Source of the DNA: Agarilytica sp045430305
GTDB taxonomy: Bacteria > Pseudomonadota > Gammaproteobacteria > Pseudomonadales > Cellvibrionaceae
Reading direction: 5' to 3'
NCBI GenBank assembly: GCA_045430305.1
Contig: JAILXW010000002.1
Coordinates: 310,001-374,000, forward strand
Length of the DNA stretch: 64,000 nucleotides
The position numbers and the translations under genes are program-made. Shown in pieces: positions 54,281-63,505 of the stretch (its first letter is position 1; each line of letters begins with the position of its first letter). Below the pieces are notes generated by a model, which saw nothing but the letters and a program-made list of their open reading frames with translations, searched no databases and was not told the origin of the DNA.

Positions 54281-55942
54281 TTAGCTTGCTGTTTCTAGCA
54301 TTTGTTTCGCATGCGCCAAGGCCTGTCGCGACTCGATCATTCCCCCCATCATGCGTGAAATTTCAATAATTTTTTCGTCGCCATCGACGGTATTTAAACT
54401 GGAAGAAGCGCCTTTTTTACTGAGCTGTTTCTCTGCTCGTAAGTGATGGTGTGCCTTGCTGGCTACTTGGGCAAGGTGTGTTACGCAAAAAATCTGACCT
54501 TTAGTGCCTAGCTCACTCAACATCAAACCTACAACATCGCCTGTTGTTCCGCCAATACCTACGTCAACCTCATCAAAGACTAGGGTTGGAATGGTCGATG
54601 TTTCAGCGGTTACCACTTGTATTGCCAAGCTGATACGTGAAAGTTCGCCGCCGGATGCAACCTTTTGCAGTGCTTGCGGTGCTTGGCCTGGGTTGGTGCT
54701 AATGAGAAATTCTATTCTTTCACTACCATGCCGGCTTGGATTTTCGAGGGGGCATAAGTTGATCACAAACTGTGAGCGCTCCATTGCCAATTGTTGCAGT
54801 TTTTGATTAACCGATTTGGCTAGTTTTTTTGCGGCTTTTTCACGGTGTTTGGTCAGAGAGGCAGCATAAGCTTCGTAATCTTCTCGGGCTTTATCTAGCG
54901 CTTCTTGAAGGGTTTCTACCAAACCGTCGCCGCTCACCATTGCGCCTAGTTCTTCTGCTAAAGAACCGTGGTGTTGGGCCAGTGCCTCGGGTGACACTTG
55001 GTGTTTGCGAGAGATATCATAAATACGGTCAAGGCGTTCATGAATAAAATGTAAGCGCTCTGGGTCTTGATCACAACTATCGACAAAGCGTTCAACGTCG
55101 TCTTGCGCTTCATCAATATTAATTGCTGCATTCTGAAGGAGCTGGATTACGCCCTTGAGGGCTTCGGGCTTTTCTTTAATGTCTTCAAGTAGGCGAATCG
55201 CATGACCTATGCGATCTTTCAGGCCAACGCCGTCACCGGTGCATATATCGATAACATTTTGGCAGCTGCCTTGAAGCTCTTCTACGTTGCTCAGAAGCGC
55301 TTGCTCTTGCTCCAGCTTCTCAACATCACCATCTTGTAAATCCAGCTGGTCAAGTTCATCTACTTGATAACGCAGTAGTTGAAAACGTGCATTTAATTCG
55401 GTGGTTTCACTGGTGACAGCCGCTAGTTTTGTCTCGAGTTCTTGCCAATGTTGGTGAGCGTCTTTTACTGCCGTGGCAAGGTTTTGCGCTTTTGCGAATT
55501 CATCGAGTAAGCGCCGATGGGTATTATTTGATAGTAAAGATTGGTGTTCGTGCTGGCTGTGAATATCAATCAGCTTTTCACCCAGGTTTTTGAGTTGCTG
55601 TAGCGTGACTGTCTGGCCGTTAATATAGGCGCGAGAGCGCCCTTCTTTGGTGACTACTCGTCGCAGAATACATTCGTCTTCTTCAGCCAGGTCGTTGTCT
55701 TTTAACCAGCGTTGGGCAAATGTAAGGCGGCTAATATCGAAGCTTGCATGAACCTCCGCCCGGGTGGCGCCATTACGTATTTTGTTCGCGTCAGTGCGTT
55801 CGCCAAGAGTCAGGCCTAGGGCGTCTAGCATCATTGACTTACCGGCCCCGGTCTCGCCCGTGATCACGGTTAAACCTTCGTGTAATTCTATGTCGAGTTG
55901 TTCCACTAGAGTGAAATCTTTGATGCGAAGATGGGTGAGCAT
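54281..55942 (-). CDS. recN: DNA repair protein RecN
   Basis: A 553-aa SMC-like ATPase for double-strand-break repair. The N-terminal Walker A motif GETGAGKSMML is followed by a coiled-coil arm (residues ~160-365), and the C-terminus has the ABC signature ASGGELSRISLA and Walker B TLVFDEVDVGIGG. The order fur-recN-grpE is conserved. It is under SOS control through a LexA box upstream. Confidence 0.97.
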   Translation of the reverse strand: MLTHLRIKDFTLVEQLDIELHEGLTVITGETGAGKSMMLDALGLTLGERTDANKIRNGATRAEVHASFDISRLTFAQRWLKDNDLAEEDECILRRVVTKEGRSRAYINGQTVTLQQLKNLGEKLIDIHSQHEHQSLLSNNTHRRLLDEFAKAQNLATAVKDAHQHWQELETKLAAVTSETTELNARFQLLRYQVDELDQLDLQDGDVEKLEQEQALLSNVEELQGSCQNVIDICTGDGVGLKDRIGHAIRLLEDIKEKPEALKGVIQLLQNAAINIDEAQDDVERFVDSCDQDPERLHFIHERLDRIYDISRKHQVSPEALAQHHGSLAEELGAMVSGDGLVETLQEALDKAREDYEAYAASLTKHREKAAKKLAKSVNQKLQQLAMERSQFVINLCPLENPSRHGSERIEFLISTNPGQAPQALQKVASGGELSRISLAIQVVTAETSTIPTLVFDEVDVGIGGTTGDVVGLMLSELGTKGQIFCVTHLAQVASKAHHHLRAEKQLSKKGASSSLNTVDGDEKIIEISRMMGGMIESRQALAHAKQMLETAS

Positions 55943-55984
55943 GTCGTTGCCTCGTATGCGGAAGTCGAATAGTTTTTATGCTGT

Positions 55985-56000
55985 CTGTATATTAATACAG
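55985..56000 (-). promoter_or_regulatory. LexA (SOS) box of recN
   Basis: CTGTATATTAATACAG is a perfect match to CTGT-N8-ACAG, 43 bases upstream of the recN start. It places recN in the SOS regulon, as in E. coli. Confidence 0.9.
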
Positions 56001-56063
56001 TATGGCTGTTGTTTTATCCAGTTGTTTTTCGGTAAATTACTTTTTTAGGGGGTGATTCAGGCT

Positions 56064-56092
56064 CTTGGAATAACAAGAAGTAGCCCCCATAT
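56064..56092 (+). promoter_or_regulatory. Sigma-32 heat-shock promoter of grpE
   Basis: CTTGGAA (56064-56070), a 14-base spacer and CCCCATAT (56085-56092) match the RpoH consensus CTTGAAA-N11-15-CCCCATNT with one mismatch in the -35 region. It lies about 80 bases before the grpE start. Confidence 0.8.
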
Positions 56093-56172
56093 TCACGCCA
56101 ACAGATACATCGCAACTAAAAAAACCAAACAGGTAACAGCGCGGCTGCACGCCGGAATACGTGGAGAACAAC

Positions 56173-56742
56173 GTGAGTAACGAACAAACACCTGAGAATA
56201 CTGCTTCTGAAACCTTAGAAGACGATCAAGTCACTTTGGATAGCGTGAAAGAGCCATCTGAAGACTCTCAGCAAGACCTCTCGGCAGAGATTGAAAAGCT
56301 TCAAGACGAAATCGCACAAGCCAAAGAGCAGGTGCTACGAGCTGCGGCAGAAACACAAAACATCCGCCGTCGTGCCGAACAAGACGTGGAAAAAGCGCAT
56401 AAGTTCGCCTTAGAGAAGTTCGTTAACGACATGCTTCCTGTCGCTGACAACCTTGAGCGCGCCTTAGACGCTACTAAGGCTGATGGCGCTGACTTGAACA
56501 CCGTGGTGGAAGGTGTGTCATTGACCCTGAAGACATTGGTCGACGGCCTGGCACGTCACAAGGTAGAAACTGTCGAGCCAGAAGGCGAGCCTTTCAACCC
56601 TGAGCTGCATCAGGCTATGCAAATGGTGCCGAACCCCGACGTTGAGCCCAATACAGTGATTAACGTATTCCAAAAGGGCTATACCTTGAATGGCCGCCTT
56701 GTGCGCCCTGCGATGGTGGTGGTGTCTAAAGCGGCCGAGTAG
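56173..56742 (+). CDS. grpE: Nucleotide exchange factor GrpE
   Basis: A 189-aa co-chaperone that swaps ADP for ATP on DnaK. An acidic, disordered start, a long dimerising helix (EIEKLQDEIAQAKEQVLRA then ETQNIRRRAEQDV) and a beta domain at the C-terminus are all present. GTG 56173 has a GGAG site six bases upstream; a GTG 12 bases earlier is an alternative. It is followed by dnaK after 199 bases. Confidence 0.95.
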   Translation: MSNEQTPENTASETLEDDQVTLDSVKEPSEDSQQDLSAEIEKLQDEIAQAKEQVLRAAAETQNIRRRAEQDVEKAHKFALEKFVNDMLPVADNLERALDATKADGADLNTVVEGVSLTLKTLVDGLARHKVETVEPEGEPFNPELHQAMQMVPNPDVEPNTVINVFQKGYTLNGRLVRPAMVVVSKAAE

Positions 56743-56827
56743 CAGCGTAGCTCGCTAGGCTTTACACCGCCCCTAACGAGATTGTTGGTAAAACCATTAG
56801 AAAATTACTGGGTTTTGACAGGTAGCC

Positions 56828-56834
56828 CTTGAAA
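56828..56834 (+). promoter_or_regulatory. Possible sigma-32 -35 element upstream of dnaK
   Basis: A perfect CTTGAAA lies 107 bases before dnaK, but the sequence 14 bases later (CACAAATATT) is a poor match to CCCCATNT. An internal heat-shock promoter for dnaK is plausible, not shown. Confidence 0.35.
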
Positions 56835-56941
56835 ATACCCGTAGTGCACAAATATTAATTCCCAGCAGAGGCTGGGTTGAAAACGGGCCTCACAAGATTT
56901 TGGCCTGATAGGCAAAATGTAAAGATTTGGAGAAAACTCAA

Positions 56942-58870
56942 ATGGGTAAGATCATTGGTATTGACTTGGGTACAACGAACTCTTGTGTATCCGTATTGGA
57001 AGGCGACAAAAGTAAGGTCATTGAAAACTCAGAAGGTGATCGCACGACCCCTTCGATTGTCGCATTTACAGACGACAATGAAATTCTTGTTGGCCAAAGC
57101 GCGAAGCGCCAAGCGGTCACAAACCCTCACAACACGCTTTTTGCTGTTAAGCGTTTGATCGGTCGTAAATTCACCGACGATGTAGTGCAAAAAGATATTT
57201 CCATGGTGCCGTATAAAATTGTCAAAGCAGACAATGGCGATGCATGGGTAGAAGCAAAGGGCGATAAAAAAGCACCACCACAAGTCTCTGCTGAAGTCTT
57301 AAAGAAAATGAAAAAGACTGCGGAAGAATATCTTGGTGAAACTGTGAGTGAAGCGGTAATCACAGTACCTGCCTACTTTAATGATTCACAACGCCAAGCG
57401 ACTAAAGATGCCGGTAAGATTGCAGGTCTTGATGTAAAGCGCATCATCAACGAGCCAACTGCGGCGGCGCTTGCTTATGGCATGGATAAGAAAAAAGGCG
57501 ACCATACCATTGCGGTTTATGACTTGGGTGGTGGTACTTTCGATATTTCCATCATTGAAATTGCAGACGTTGATGGCGAGCACCAGTTTGAAGTGCTTTC
57601 TACTAACGGTGATACATTTCTCGGTGGTGAAGACTTCGACTTGCGTTTGATCGAATACTTGGCAGAAGAATTCAAGCAATCAAATGGTATTGATCTTCAC
57701 AACGACCCGCTTGCGCTACAGCGTTTAAAAGAAGCCGCAGAAAAAGCCAAGATTGAGCTATCTTCTAGCCAACAAACTGAAGTGAATTTGCCTTACATCA
57801 CGGCAGATGCAACAGGGCCGAAGCACTTGGTTGTTAAAATGACACGTGCGAAGTTAGAGTCTTTGGTTGAAGAGTTAGTGACTCGTTCTCTTGAACCCTT
57901 AAAAATTGCACTAAAAGACGCTGACCTAAGCGTGAATGACATTGAAGACGTGATTCTTGTTGGTGGCCAAACGCGTATGCCAATGGTGCAACAAAAAGTA
58001 GCTGAGTTCTTCGGTAAAGAACCGCGTAAAGATGTTAACCCAGATGAAGCCGTAGCTATGGGTGCAGCGATTCAAGCTGCAGTTCTTGCGGGTGACGTAA
58101 AAGACGTGCTACTTCTTGATGTTTCACCACTAACCCTGGGTATTGAAACCATGGGCGGTGTTGCAACACCATTAATTGAAAAAAACACCACGATTCCGAC
58201 TAAGAAATCACAAACTTTCTCAACAGCGGAAGATAACCAAACTGCAGTGACCATTCACGTGGTTCAGGGCGAGCGAAAACAAGCGGCACAAAATAAATCG
58301 CTTGGTCGTTTTGATTTGGCAGATATTCCACCGTCGCCTCGTGGCATGCCGCAAATTGAAGTAACGTTCGACATCGATGCCAATGGTATTTTGAATGTGG
58401 GCGCGAAAGATAAGGCGACAGGCAAAGAGCAAAGCATTGTTATTAAAGCCTCTTCTGGTTTGAGTGATGATGAAATCGATAAAATGGTACAAGACGCAGA
58501 AGCAAATGCTGAGGCGGATCGCCAGTTCGAAGAAATAGTTAGCGCACGCAATACGCTTGAAGGTTTAATTCACGCGACCAAGAAAACTTTGGAAGAAGCT
58601 GGCGATAAAGCGACTGAAGAAGAAAAAACAGCTATTGAGGCCGCTGTCGCAAAAGCAGAAGAAGCCGTTAAGGGCGAAGACAAAGAAGCAATGGAAGCAG
58701 CAACAAAAGAGCTTACCGACGCTTCAACTTCTTTAGCGCAAAAGCTTTACTCTGAACAAGCGCAACAAGCAGAAGGTGCTGCTGAGGCAGCAGGTGGCGC
58801 CGATGCAGGTGCGCAAGCAGATGAGGGTGTTGTTGATGCTGAATTTGAAGAGGTTAAAGAAGACAAATAA
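56942..58870 (+). CDS. dnaK: Molecular chaperone DnaK (Hsp70)
   Basis: A 642-aa Hsp70 chaperone. The nucleotide-binding domain starts GKIIGIDLGTTNSCVSV and has YDLGGGTFDISI; the substrate domain contains DVSPLTLGIETMGG, and the lid ends in the acidic EEVKEDK tail. ATG 56942 follows GGAGA; a start 15 bases upstream is less likely. It works with GrpE and DnaJ encoded on either side. Confidence 0.98.
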   Translation: MGKIIGIDLGTTNSCVSVLEGDKSKVIENSEGDRTTPSIVAFTDDNEILVGQSAKRQAVTNPHNTLFAVKRLIGRKFTDDVVQKDISMVPYKIVKADNGDAWVEAKGDKKAPPQVSAEVLKKMKKTAEEYLGETVSEAVITVPAYFNDSQRQATKDAGKIAGLDVKRIINEPTAAALAYGMDKKKGDHTIAVYDLGGGTFDISIIEIADVDGEHQFEVLSTNGDTFLGGEDFDLRLIEYLAEEFKQSNGIDLHNDPLALQRLKEAAEKAKIELSSSQQTEVNLPYITADATGPKHLVVKMTRAKLESLVEELVTRSLEPLKIALKDADLSVNDIEDVILVGGQTRMPMVQQKVAEFFGKEPRKDVNPDEAVAMGAAIQAAVLAGDVKDVLLLDVSPLTLGIETMGGVATPLIEKNTTIPTKKSQTFSTAEDNQTAVTIHVVQGERKQAAQNKSLGRFDLADIPPSPRGMPQIEVTFDIDANGILNVGAKDKATGKEQSIVIKASSGLSDDEIDKMVQDAEANAEADRQFEEIVSARNTLEGLIHATKKTLEEAGDKATEEEKTAIEAAVAKAEEAVKGEDKEAMEAATKELTDASTSLAQKLYSEQAQQAEGAAEAAGGADAGAQADEGVVDAEFEEVKEDK

Positions 58871-59038
58871 CCTTAAACAAATGCGCTGTCTTGGGGTATC
58901 CCTTGGCAGCGTTGCCGAAGCGCTCGAAGTATCACGCGGAATAGTGGGCTCGAAATTCTTGCACGCCGGCGTTTAAACGTATAAAAAGCTACAAAAAAAG
59001 CATGAACCGCCCGAGTGTTGAAGGTGGTTAAATTTTAG

Positions 59039-59061
59039 AACGCGGGGCCTGCCCCGCGTTT
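59039..59061 (+). terminator. Strong hairpin between dnaK and dnaJ
   Basis: AACGCGGGG / CCCCGCGTT form a 9-bp GC-rich stem with a four-base loop, followed by only three T. It probably weakens transcription into dnaJ or stabilises the dnaK mRNA, rather than ending it. Confidence 0.5.
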
Positions 59062-59098
59062 GTCGTAGTAAGAGATCCTAAAAAAGTAAGTCATAGTT

Positions 59099-60223
59099 AT
59101 GTCCAAACGAGATTATTACGAAGTGCTTGGTGTCGATAAAAGCGCTTCAGACCCAGAGTTAAAAAAGGCTTATCGTCGTGTGGCGATGAAATTTCACCCT
59201 GATCGCAACCCAGACGATCCTGAAGCGGAAGAGAAGTTTAAAGAGGCTAGTGAAGCCTATGAAGTGCTTTCTGATGCGCAGAAAAAAGCAGCTTATGACC
59301 AATACGGTCATGCTGGCGTTGAAGGTCAGGCTGGTATGGGTGGTGCTGAAGGTTTTGGCAGTTTCTCGGATATATTTGGCGATGTCTTTGGCGATATATT
59401 CGGCGGCGGCGGTGGTGGCCGCCGGGGTGGTCCATCGCGTGGGTCGGATTTACGTTACACGCTCGACTTATCTTTGGAAGATGCAGTTAAAGGCGCGACC
59501 GTAAAAATTAGAGTTCCAACCTTGGTTTCCTGTAAACCATGTAAAGGTAGCGGCGCAAAATCTGGCACAACACCTAAATCGTGTTCGACTTGTGGTGGTA
59601 TTGGTCAGGTTAGAATGCAGCAGGGTTTTTTCTCTGTTCAGCAGACGTGTCCATCATGTCGTGGCAAAGGCACCATTATTAGTGACCCATGCCGCGATTG
59701 TCACGGCCACGGCCGTATAGAAGAAACAAAAACGCTTTCTGTAAAAGTGCCACCAGGTGTTGATACCGGTGACCGCATTCGCTTGGCCGGTGAGGGTGAA
59801 GCAGGTGCAGATAACGGCCCCGCAGGTGACTTGTATGTTCAAGTGAATGTAAAAGAGCACGAGTTTTTTCAGCGTGACGGAAAAAACCTGTATTGCGAAG
59901 TGCCAATCAGTATTTTTGATGCCTGTTTAGGTGGTGAGCTAGAAGTGCCTACTTTGGATGGGCGTGTAAAGTTAAAAGTACCCGCAGAAACGCAGACAGG
60001 TAAGTTGTTTAGAATGCGCGGCAAAGGCGTTACACCTGTTCGTGGTGGTGCAGCGGGTGATTTGTTATGTCGTGTCGTGATCGAAACACCGGTAAACCTT
60101 TCTAAGAAGCAAAAAGAATTATTGGCTGAATTAAAAAATGGTATGAAAGGTGAAAAAAACTCACCTAAACAAGAAAGTTGGTTTGCCGGAATGAAAAACT
60201 TTTTTGGAGATATGAAAATATAG
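59099..60223 (+). CDS. dnaJ: Co-chaperone DnaJ (Hsp40)
   Basis: A 374-aa type I Hsp40. The J domain (residues 1-70) has the HPD tripeptide in KFHPDRNPD; a Gly/Phe-rich linker follows (~75-115). Four zinc-finger repeats are CKPCKGSG, CSTCGGIG, CPSCRGKG and CRDCHGHG, then two C-terminal substrate-binding domains. It stimulates the DnaK ATPase. Confidence 0.98.
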   Translation: MSKRDYYEVLGVDKSASDPELKKAYRRVAMKFHPDRNPDDPEAEEKFKEASEAYEVLSDAQKKAAYDQYGHAGVEGQAGMGGAEGFGSFSDIFGDVFGDIFGGGGGGRRGGPSRGSDLRYTLDLSLEDAVKGATVKIRVPTLVSCKPCKGSGAKSGTTPKSCSTCGGIGQVRMQQGFFSVQQTCPSCRGKGTIISDPCRDCHGHGRIEETKTLSVKVPPGVDTGDRIRLAGEGEAGADNGPAGDLYVQVNVKEHEFFQRDGKNLYCEVPISIFDACLGGELEVPTLDGRVKLKVPAETQTGKLFRMRGKGVTPVRGGAAGDLLCRVVIETPVNLSKKQKELLAELKNGMKGEKNSPKQESWFAGMKNFFGDMKI

Positions 60224-60305
60224 TTGAACTTAATAGGCTGTATTGGGAGAAAGTTGGAAAATCAATACGCCGTGTGTTCAATATGTATAGAGAGTCTGAA
60301 ACGCT

Positions 60306-61115
60306 ATGACAATTAAAATCGCAGTCACTGGTGCCGCCGGTAGAATGGGTAAGGCCTTAATAGAATCGATTCAAAATGCGGATGGCTTAGCGCTTGGTGC
60401 CGCGATCGAGCGCCCGGGTAGTTCCTTAATCGGGGTTGATTCTGGCGAGCTAACAGGCTTGGGAAAAAACGGTGTCAATGTTGTCGCTGATTTGGCTGAA
60501 GTCGCTGGTGAATTTGATGTGCTTATTGATTTCACCGCTCCGCAGGCAACGCTAGCAAATATCAAAATTTGTGATGAGCACAAAAAAGCCATTGTTATTG
60601 GCACCACCGGTTTTTCAGAAGAAGAAAAAAAGGAATTTGATACTTCGATTAAAAACATTCCAGTGTGTTTTGCCTCCAATTACAGCACAGGTGTAAACCT
60701 TTGTTTTAAATTGTTGGAAACCGCAGCGAAAGTGGTTGGCGATTACACGGATATTGAAATTGTTGAGGCGCACCATCGCCATAAAGTCGATGCGCCATCC
60801 GGCACTGCGTTAAGTATGGGTGAAGTGATTGCCGATACTTTGGGTCGAGATTTAAAAGAAGTGGCTGTTTATGGTCGAGAAGGTCAAGAAGGCCCGCGTA
60901 AGCAAGATACCATCGGTTTCGCCACGGTACGCGGTGGTGACGTTGTTGGTGAACACACCGTAAGTTTCCTTGCAGATGGTGAACGCATCGAAATCACCCA
61001 CAAAGCCTCAAGCCGCCAAGCCTTTTCTCGCGGTGCTGTTCGTGCAGCCGCCTGGCTCTCTTCGCAAGAGCCTGGGCTTTACGATATGCGAGATGTGTTG
61101 GGGTTCTCTGGCTGA
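60306..61115 (+). CDS. dapB: 4-hydroxy-tetrahydrodipicolinate reductase DapB
   Basis: A 269-aa enzyme of the lysine/diaminopimelate pathway. The NAD(P) motif GAAGRMGK is at the N-terminus, and the substrate-binding EAHHRHKVDAPSGTAL is near the middle. The last 33 codons (from about base 61007) are repeated perfectly 2.2 kb further on. Here the protein ends ...DVLGFSG, in the other copy ...DVLGFSS, so either could be the ancestral end. Confidence 0.97.
   Translation: MTIKIAVTGAAGRMGKALIESIQNADGLALGAAIERPGSSLIGVDSGELTGLGKNGVNVVADLAEVAGEFDVLIDFTAPQATLANIKICDEHKKAIVIGTTGFSEEEKKEFDTSIKNIPVCFASNYSTGVNLCFKLLETAAKVVGDYTDIEIVEAHHRHKVDAPSGTALSMGEVIADTLGRDLKEVAVYGREGQEGPRKQDTIGFATVRGGDVVGEHTVSFLADGERIEITHKASSRQAFSRGAVRAAAWLSSQEPGLYDMRDVLGFSG
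61007..61105 (+). repeat. 99-bp direct repeat, copy 1 (3' end of dapB)
   Basis: Identical base for base to 63234-63332, offset 2227. The bases just before (GC versus CG) and after (C versus T) differ, so these are the exact repeat limits. This copy completes the functional dapB reading frame. Confidence 0.95.
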
Positions 61116-61220
61116 ATTGTATGCTTCTATTTCGTTGTAATTATCTTTTTTAAACTTATACGATATAAAAAGTTCCTGCTTGCAGGGAGTGCACATCCTT
61201 TAATATGGAGGTTTTTCCAA

Positions 61221-63188
61221 GTGGCTGCTTATCAGTTTTGTTGTCTGTTTTTCATTGTGTTTTCTTTGTTTGTTCCTGTTGATTTCGCATATTCAAATTC
61301 TGGGAAGTTTCCTGTTGAATATTTTTCAGAATTGCCAGATGTGAATCGAGTTCGAATCTCGCCTAATGGTGAGAATCTCGCTTCGGTTGTACGTGTGGAT
61401 TTCAAAGAACAGAAAAAAGAAACAAAAGGAAGTGCTGTTCAGGTAGCAAATTTAAAGACGGGGGAAAAGGAATTTGTGTTTTTTACATCCAATGATCATG
61501 AACGTATTCGCTGGATGCGCTGGGGGAATGATTCGAAGTTGCTTGTTAGTATTATTTTTCCGGCAACAAGAGGTTATATGAATGTTCAGACGAATGAGAG
61601 TCGGCTGTTAATCGTTGATGTTGATGTTGATAAAAATAAAGTGCGTAACGCCATTTCTACACGTTTTTTGAATACTCTAAATTATTTTCCTCAATTTCAA
61701 GATGAGGTGATAGATTTTTTGCCTAATGATGACAATCATTTCTTATTGCAAATCAGTACTGGCACTTCCGTTGATAATCGAGTCTATAAAGTTTCTTTGG
61801 GTAAGCCAAAAATGAAACTTGTGCAGGGATCCGAACCTAACGTTTTGGACTGGACGGCAGATAAACAAGGTAATGTTCGTATAGGGGAATACTTTAAAGA
61901 TACGAATAATAAAATATTGCATCGTTTCCCTGGCGAAAAGAAGTGGAAGGTTCTGTGGGAGTTCCAATCTTTTTCAGAGGATGAAATTCGCCCAATTGGT
62001 TTTGGTGACGATCCTAATGTTCTATATGTCGAGGCGCGACATGGTGGAAAAATGGCAATCTTTGAGGTGGATTTGACCGATCCAACGCTTAAAAGAACAC
62101 TCGTCTACGCTAATGAAAGCTATGATGTTAGCGGCGACCTAATATATTCGACACGCGAAAAAAAGGTCGTTGGTATAGAGCTTTCGGATGAAAGCGATTA
62201 CGTTTTTTGGGATGAAAAATATGCTTCATTTATTCGAGCTATAAATAAAGCGTTGCCGGGTATGGATAATTACCTTGTTAGTACGAGTAAGGATGAAAAT
62301 CGTTATATTCTTTACTCGTCGAATTCGAGTGATCCAGGTGCGTATTATTTTGGCGACAAAAAGAAAAAGAGACTTGATCCGATCGCTGAGCGTTATGAAA
62401 GGTTGCCTCTCGAGCACATGGTTGCCAAGCGAGAAGTTAGCTATGAGGCGCGAGACGGCTTGGAAATTGAAGGGTTTCTAACGCTGCCGAAAGGTAAGAA
62501 GAAAGGAGATAGGTTGCCCACCATAATTTTTCCTCATGGAGGCCCCATTAGTTATTCTGGTAGGGGGTTTGATTATTGGACTCAGTTTTTTGCAAATCGG
62601 GGTTATGCTGTTCTTCAGATGAATTTTCGTGGGTCATATGGTTATGGTTTTGATTTCATGAAGATGGGGCTTGCTCAATGGGGTTTGGCGATGCAGGATG
62701 ACGTAGAGGATGGTACGCGTTGGATGATCGAGAATGGATACGCGGATCCGGAAAAAGTATGTATTGTAGGTGCAAGTTATGGTGGTTACGCCGCGTTGAT
62801 GGGGGCGATAAAAGCTCCAGATTTGTATAAATGCGTTATCAGTTTTGCAGGCGTTACAGATCTCAACTCGCTGCTTACTCGCACACGAGATTTTATTAAT
62901 TATGAGATGACTAAAGAGCAGCTGGGGAATAATTACGGCGACCTTAAGGGGCGGTCCCCAGCGTTTAATGCTGCCAAAATTAAGGCTCCAGTGCTTCTTG
63001 TGCATGGTGAGTCGGATAGACGCGTAAGTGTTAGCCAAAGCCGAACGATGCGAAATGAACTGAAGAAGCACAAAAAGGATGTCACCTATGTTGAGCTGGA
63101 GAAGGGCTCGCATTATCTAGGGAATAATGACAATCGTGTCGCGACTTTTAAGGTGATGGATACGTTTCTTAGTCAGCATTTGAATTGA
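61221..63188 (+). CDS. S9-family prolyl oligopeptidase-like peptidase
   Basis: A 655-aa secreted serine peptidase. Residues 1-~25 are a signal peptide ending DFAYS. Residues ~35-390 form a beta-propeller-like gate, and the C-terminal alpha/beta-hydrolase domain has FPHGGP, GASYGG with Ser519, HGESD with Asp599 and KGSHYL with His631. It resembles acylaminoacyl-peptidase/DPP IV-type enzymes and should cut short peptides in the periplasm. The start is GTG 61221 behind GGAGG. The gene is AT-richer than its neighbours and lies exactly between two copies of the dapB 3' end, so it is likely a horizontal acquisition or an insertion. Confidence 0.92.
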   Translation: MAAYQFCCLFFIVFSLFVPVDFAYSNSGKFPVEYFSELPDVNRVRISPNGENLASVVRVDFKEQKKETKGSAVQVANLKTGEKEFVFFTSNDHERIRWMRWGNDSKLLVSIIFPATRGYMNVQTNESRLLIVDVDVDKNKVRNAISTRFLNTLNYFPQFQDEVIDFLPNDDNHFLLQISTGTSVDNRVYKVSLGKPKMKLVQGSEPNVLDWTADKQGNVRIGEYFKDTNNKILHRFPGEKKWKVLWEFQSFSEDEIRPIGFGDDPNVLYVEARHGGKMAIFEVDLTDPTLKRTLVYANESYDVSGDLIYSTREKKVVGIELSDESDYVFWDEKYASFIRAINKALPGMDNYLVSTSKDENRYILYSSNSSDPGAYYFGDKKKKRLDPIAERYERLPLEHMVAKREVSYEARDGLEIEGFLTLPKGKKKGDRLPTIIFPHGGPISYSGRGFDYWTQFFANRGYAVLQMNFRGSYGYGFDFMKMGLAQWGLAMQDDVEDGTRWMIENGYADPEKVCIVGASYGGYAALMGAIKAPDLYKCVISFAGVTDLNSLLTRTRDFINYEMTKEQLGNNYGDLKGRSPAFNAAKIKAPVLLVHGESDRRVSVSQSRTMRNELKKHKKDVTYVELEKGSHYLGNNDNRVATFKVMDTFLSQHLN

Positions 63189-63233
63189 TTCTATTAATCC
63201 TGGTGAACTCTCCTGGGTTCTCATTTGGTTGCG

Positions 63234-63342
63234 CTCAAGCCGCCAAGCCTTTTCTCGCGGTGCTGTTCGTGCAGCCGCCTGGCTCTCTTCGCAAGAGCCT
63301 GGGCTTTACGATATGCGAGATGTGTTGGGGTTTAGTTCTTAA
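63234..63342 (+). pseudogene. dapB: Duplicated 3' end of dapB (fragment)
   Basis: The 99-base copy 2 (63234-63332) encodes the same 33 residues as the end of dapB and continues in frame through TTT AGT TCT to TAA at 63340-63342. It has no start codon or upstream part, so it cannot make DapB. It may be the ancestral dapB terminus displaced by the inserted segment. Confidence 0.88.
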
Positions 63343-63425
63343 AGTTTTGAGTCACTTGATCAGCCTTATCTCGCTTTGCTTCTGTAGTTGTTAGTCCAGC
63401 CCCCAGCCCCCAGCTTGACAGTACT

Positions 63426-63455
63426 AGCCACGCTAGCTAAATTGCTAGTGTGGCT
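63426..63455. terminator. Long hairpin downstream of the dapB fragment
   Basis: AGCCACGCTAGC and GCTAGTGTGGCT pair over 12 positions (one G-T pair) around a six-base loop. There is no U-run, but it is the strongest hairpin in the gap before the next gene and is likely the old end of the dapB transcript. Confidence 0.5.
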
Positions 63456-63505
63456 GGAAATCTAGGTGCGCCATACCTCTTGAACAACAAGGAGCGTTGC
63501 GCTCG

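Noticed and set aside
63185..63394. Frame overlapping the second dapB repeat
   Set aside because: It reads the repeat in the wrong frame and overlaps the peptidase stop; the in-frame DapB tail is the meaningful reading.
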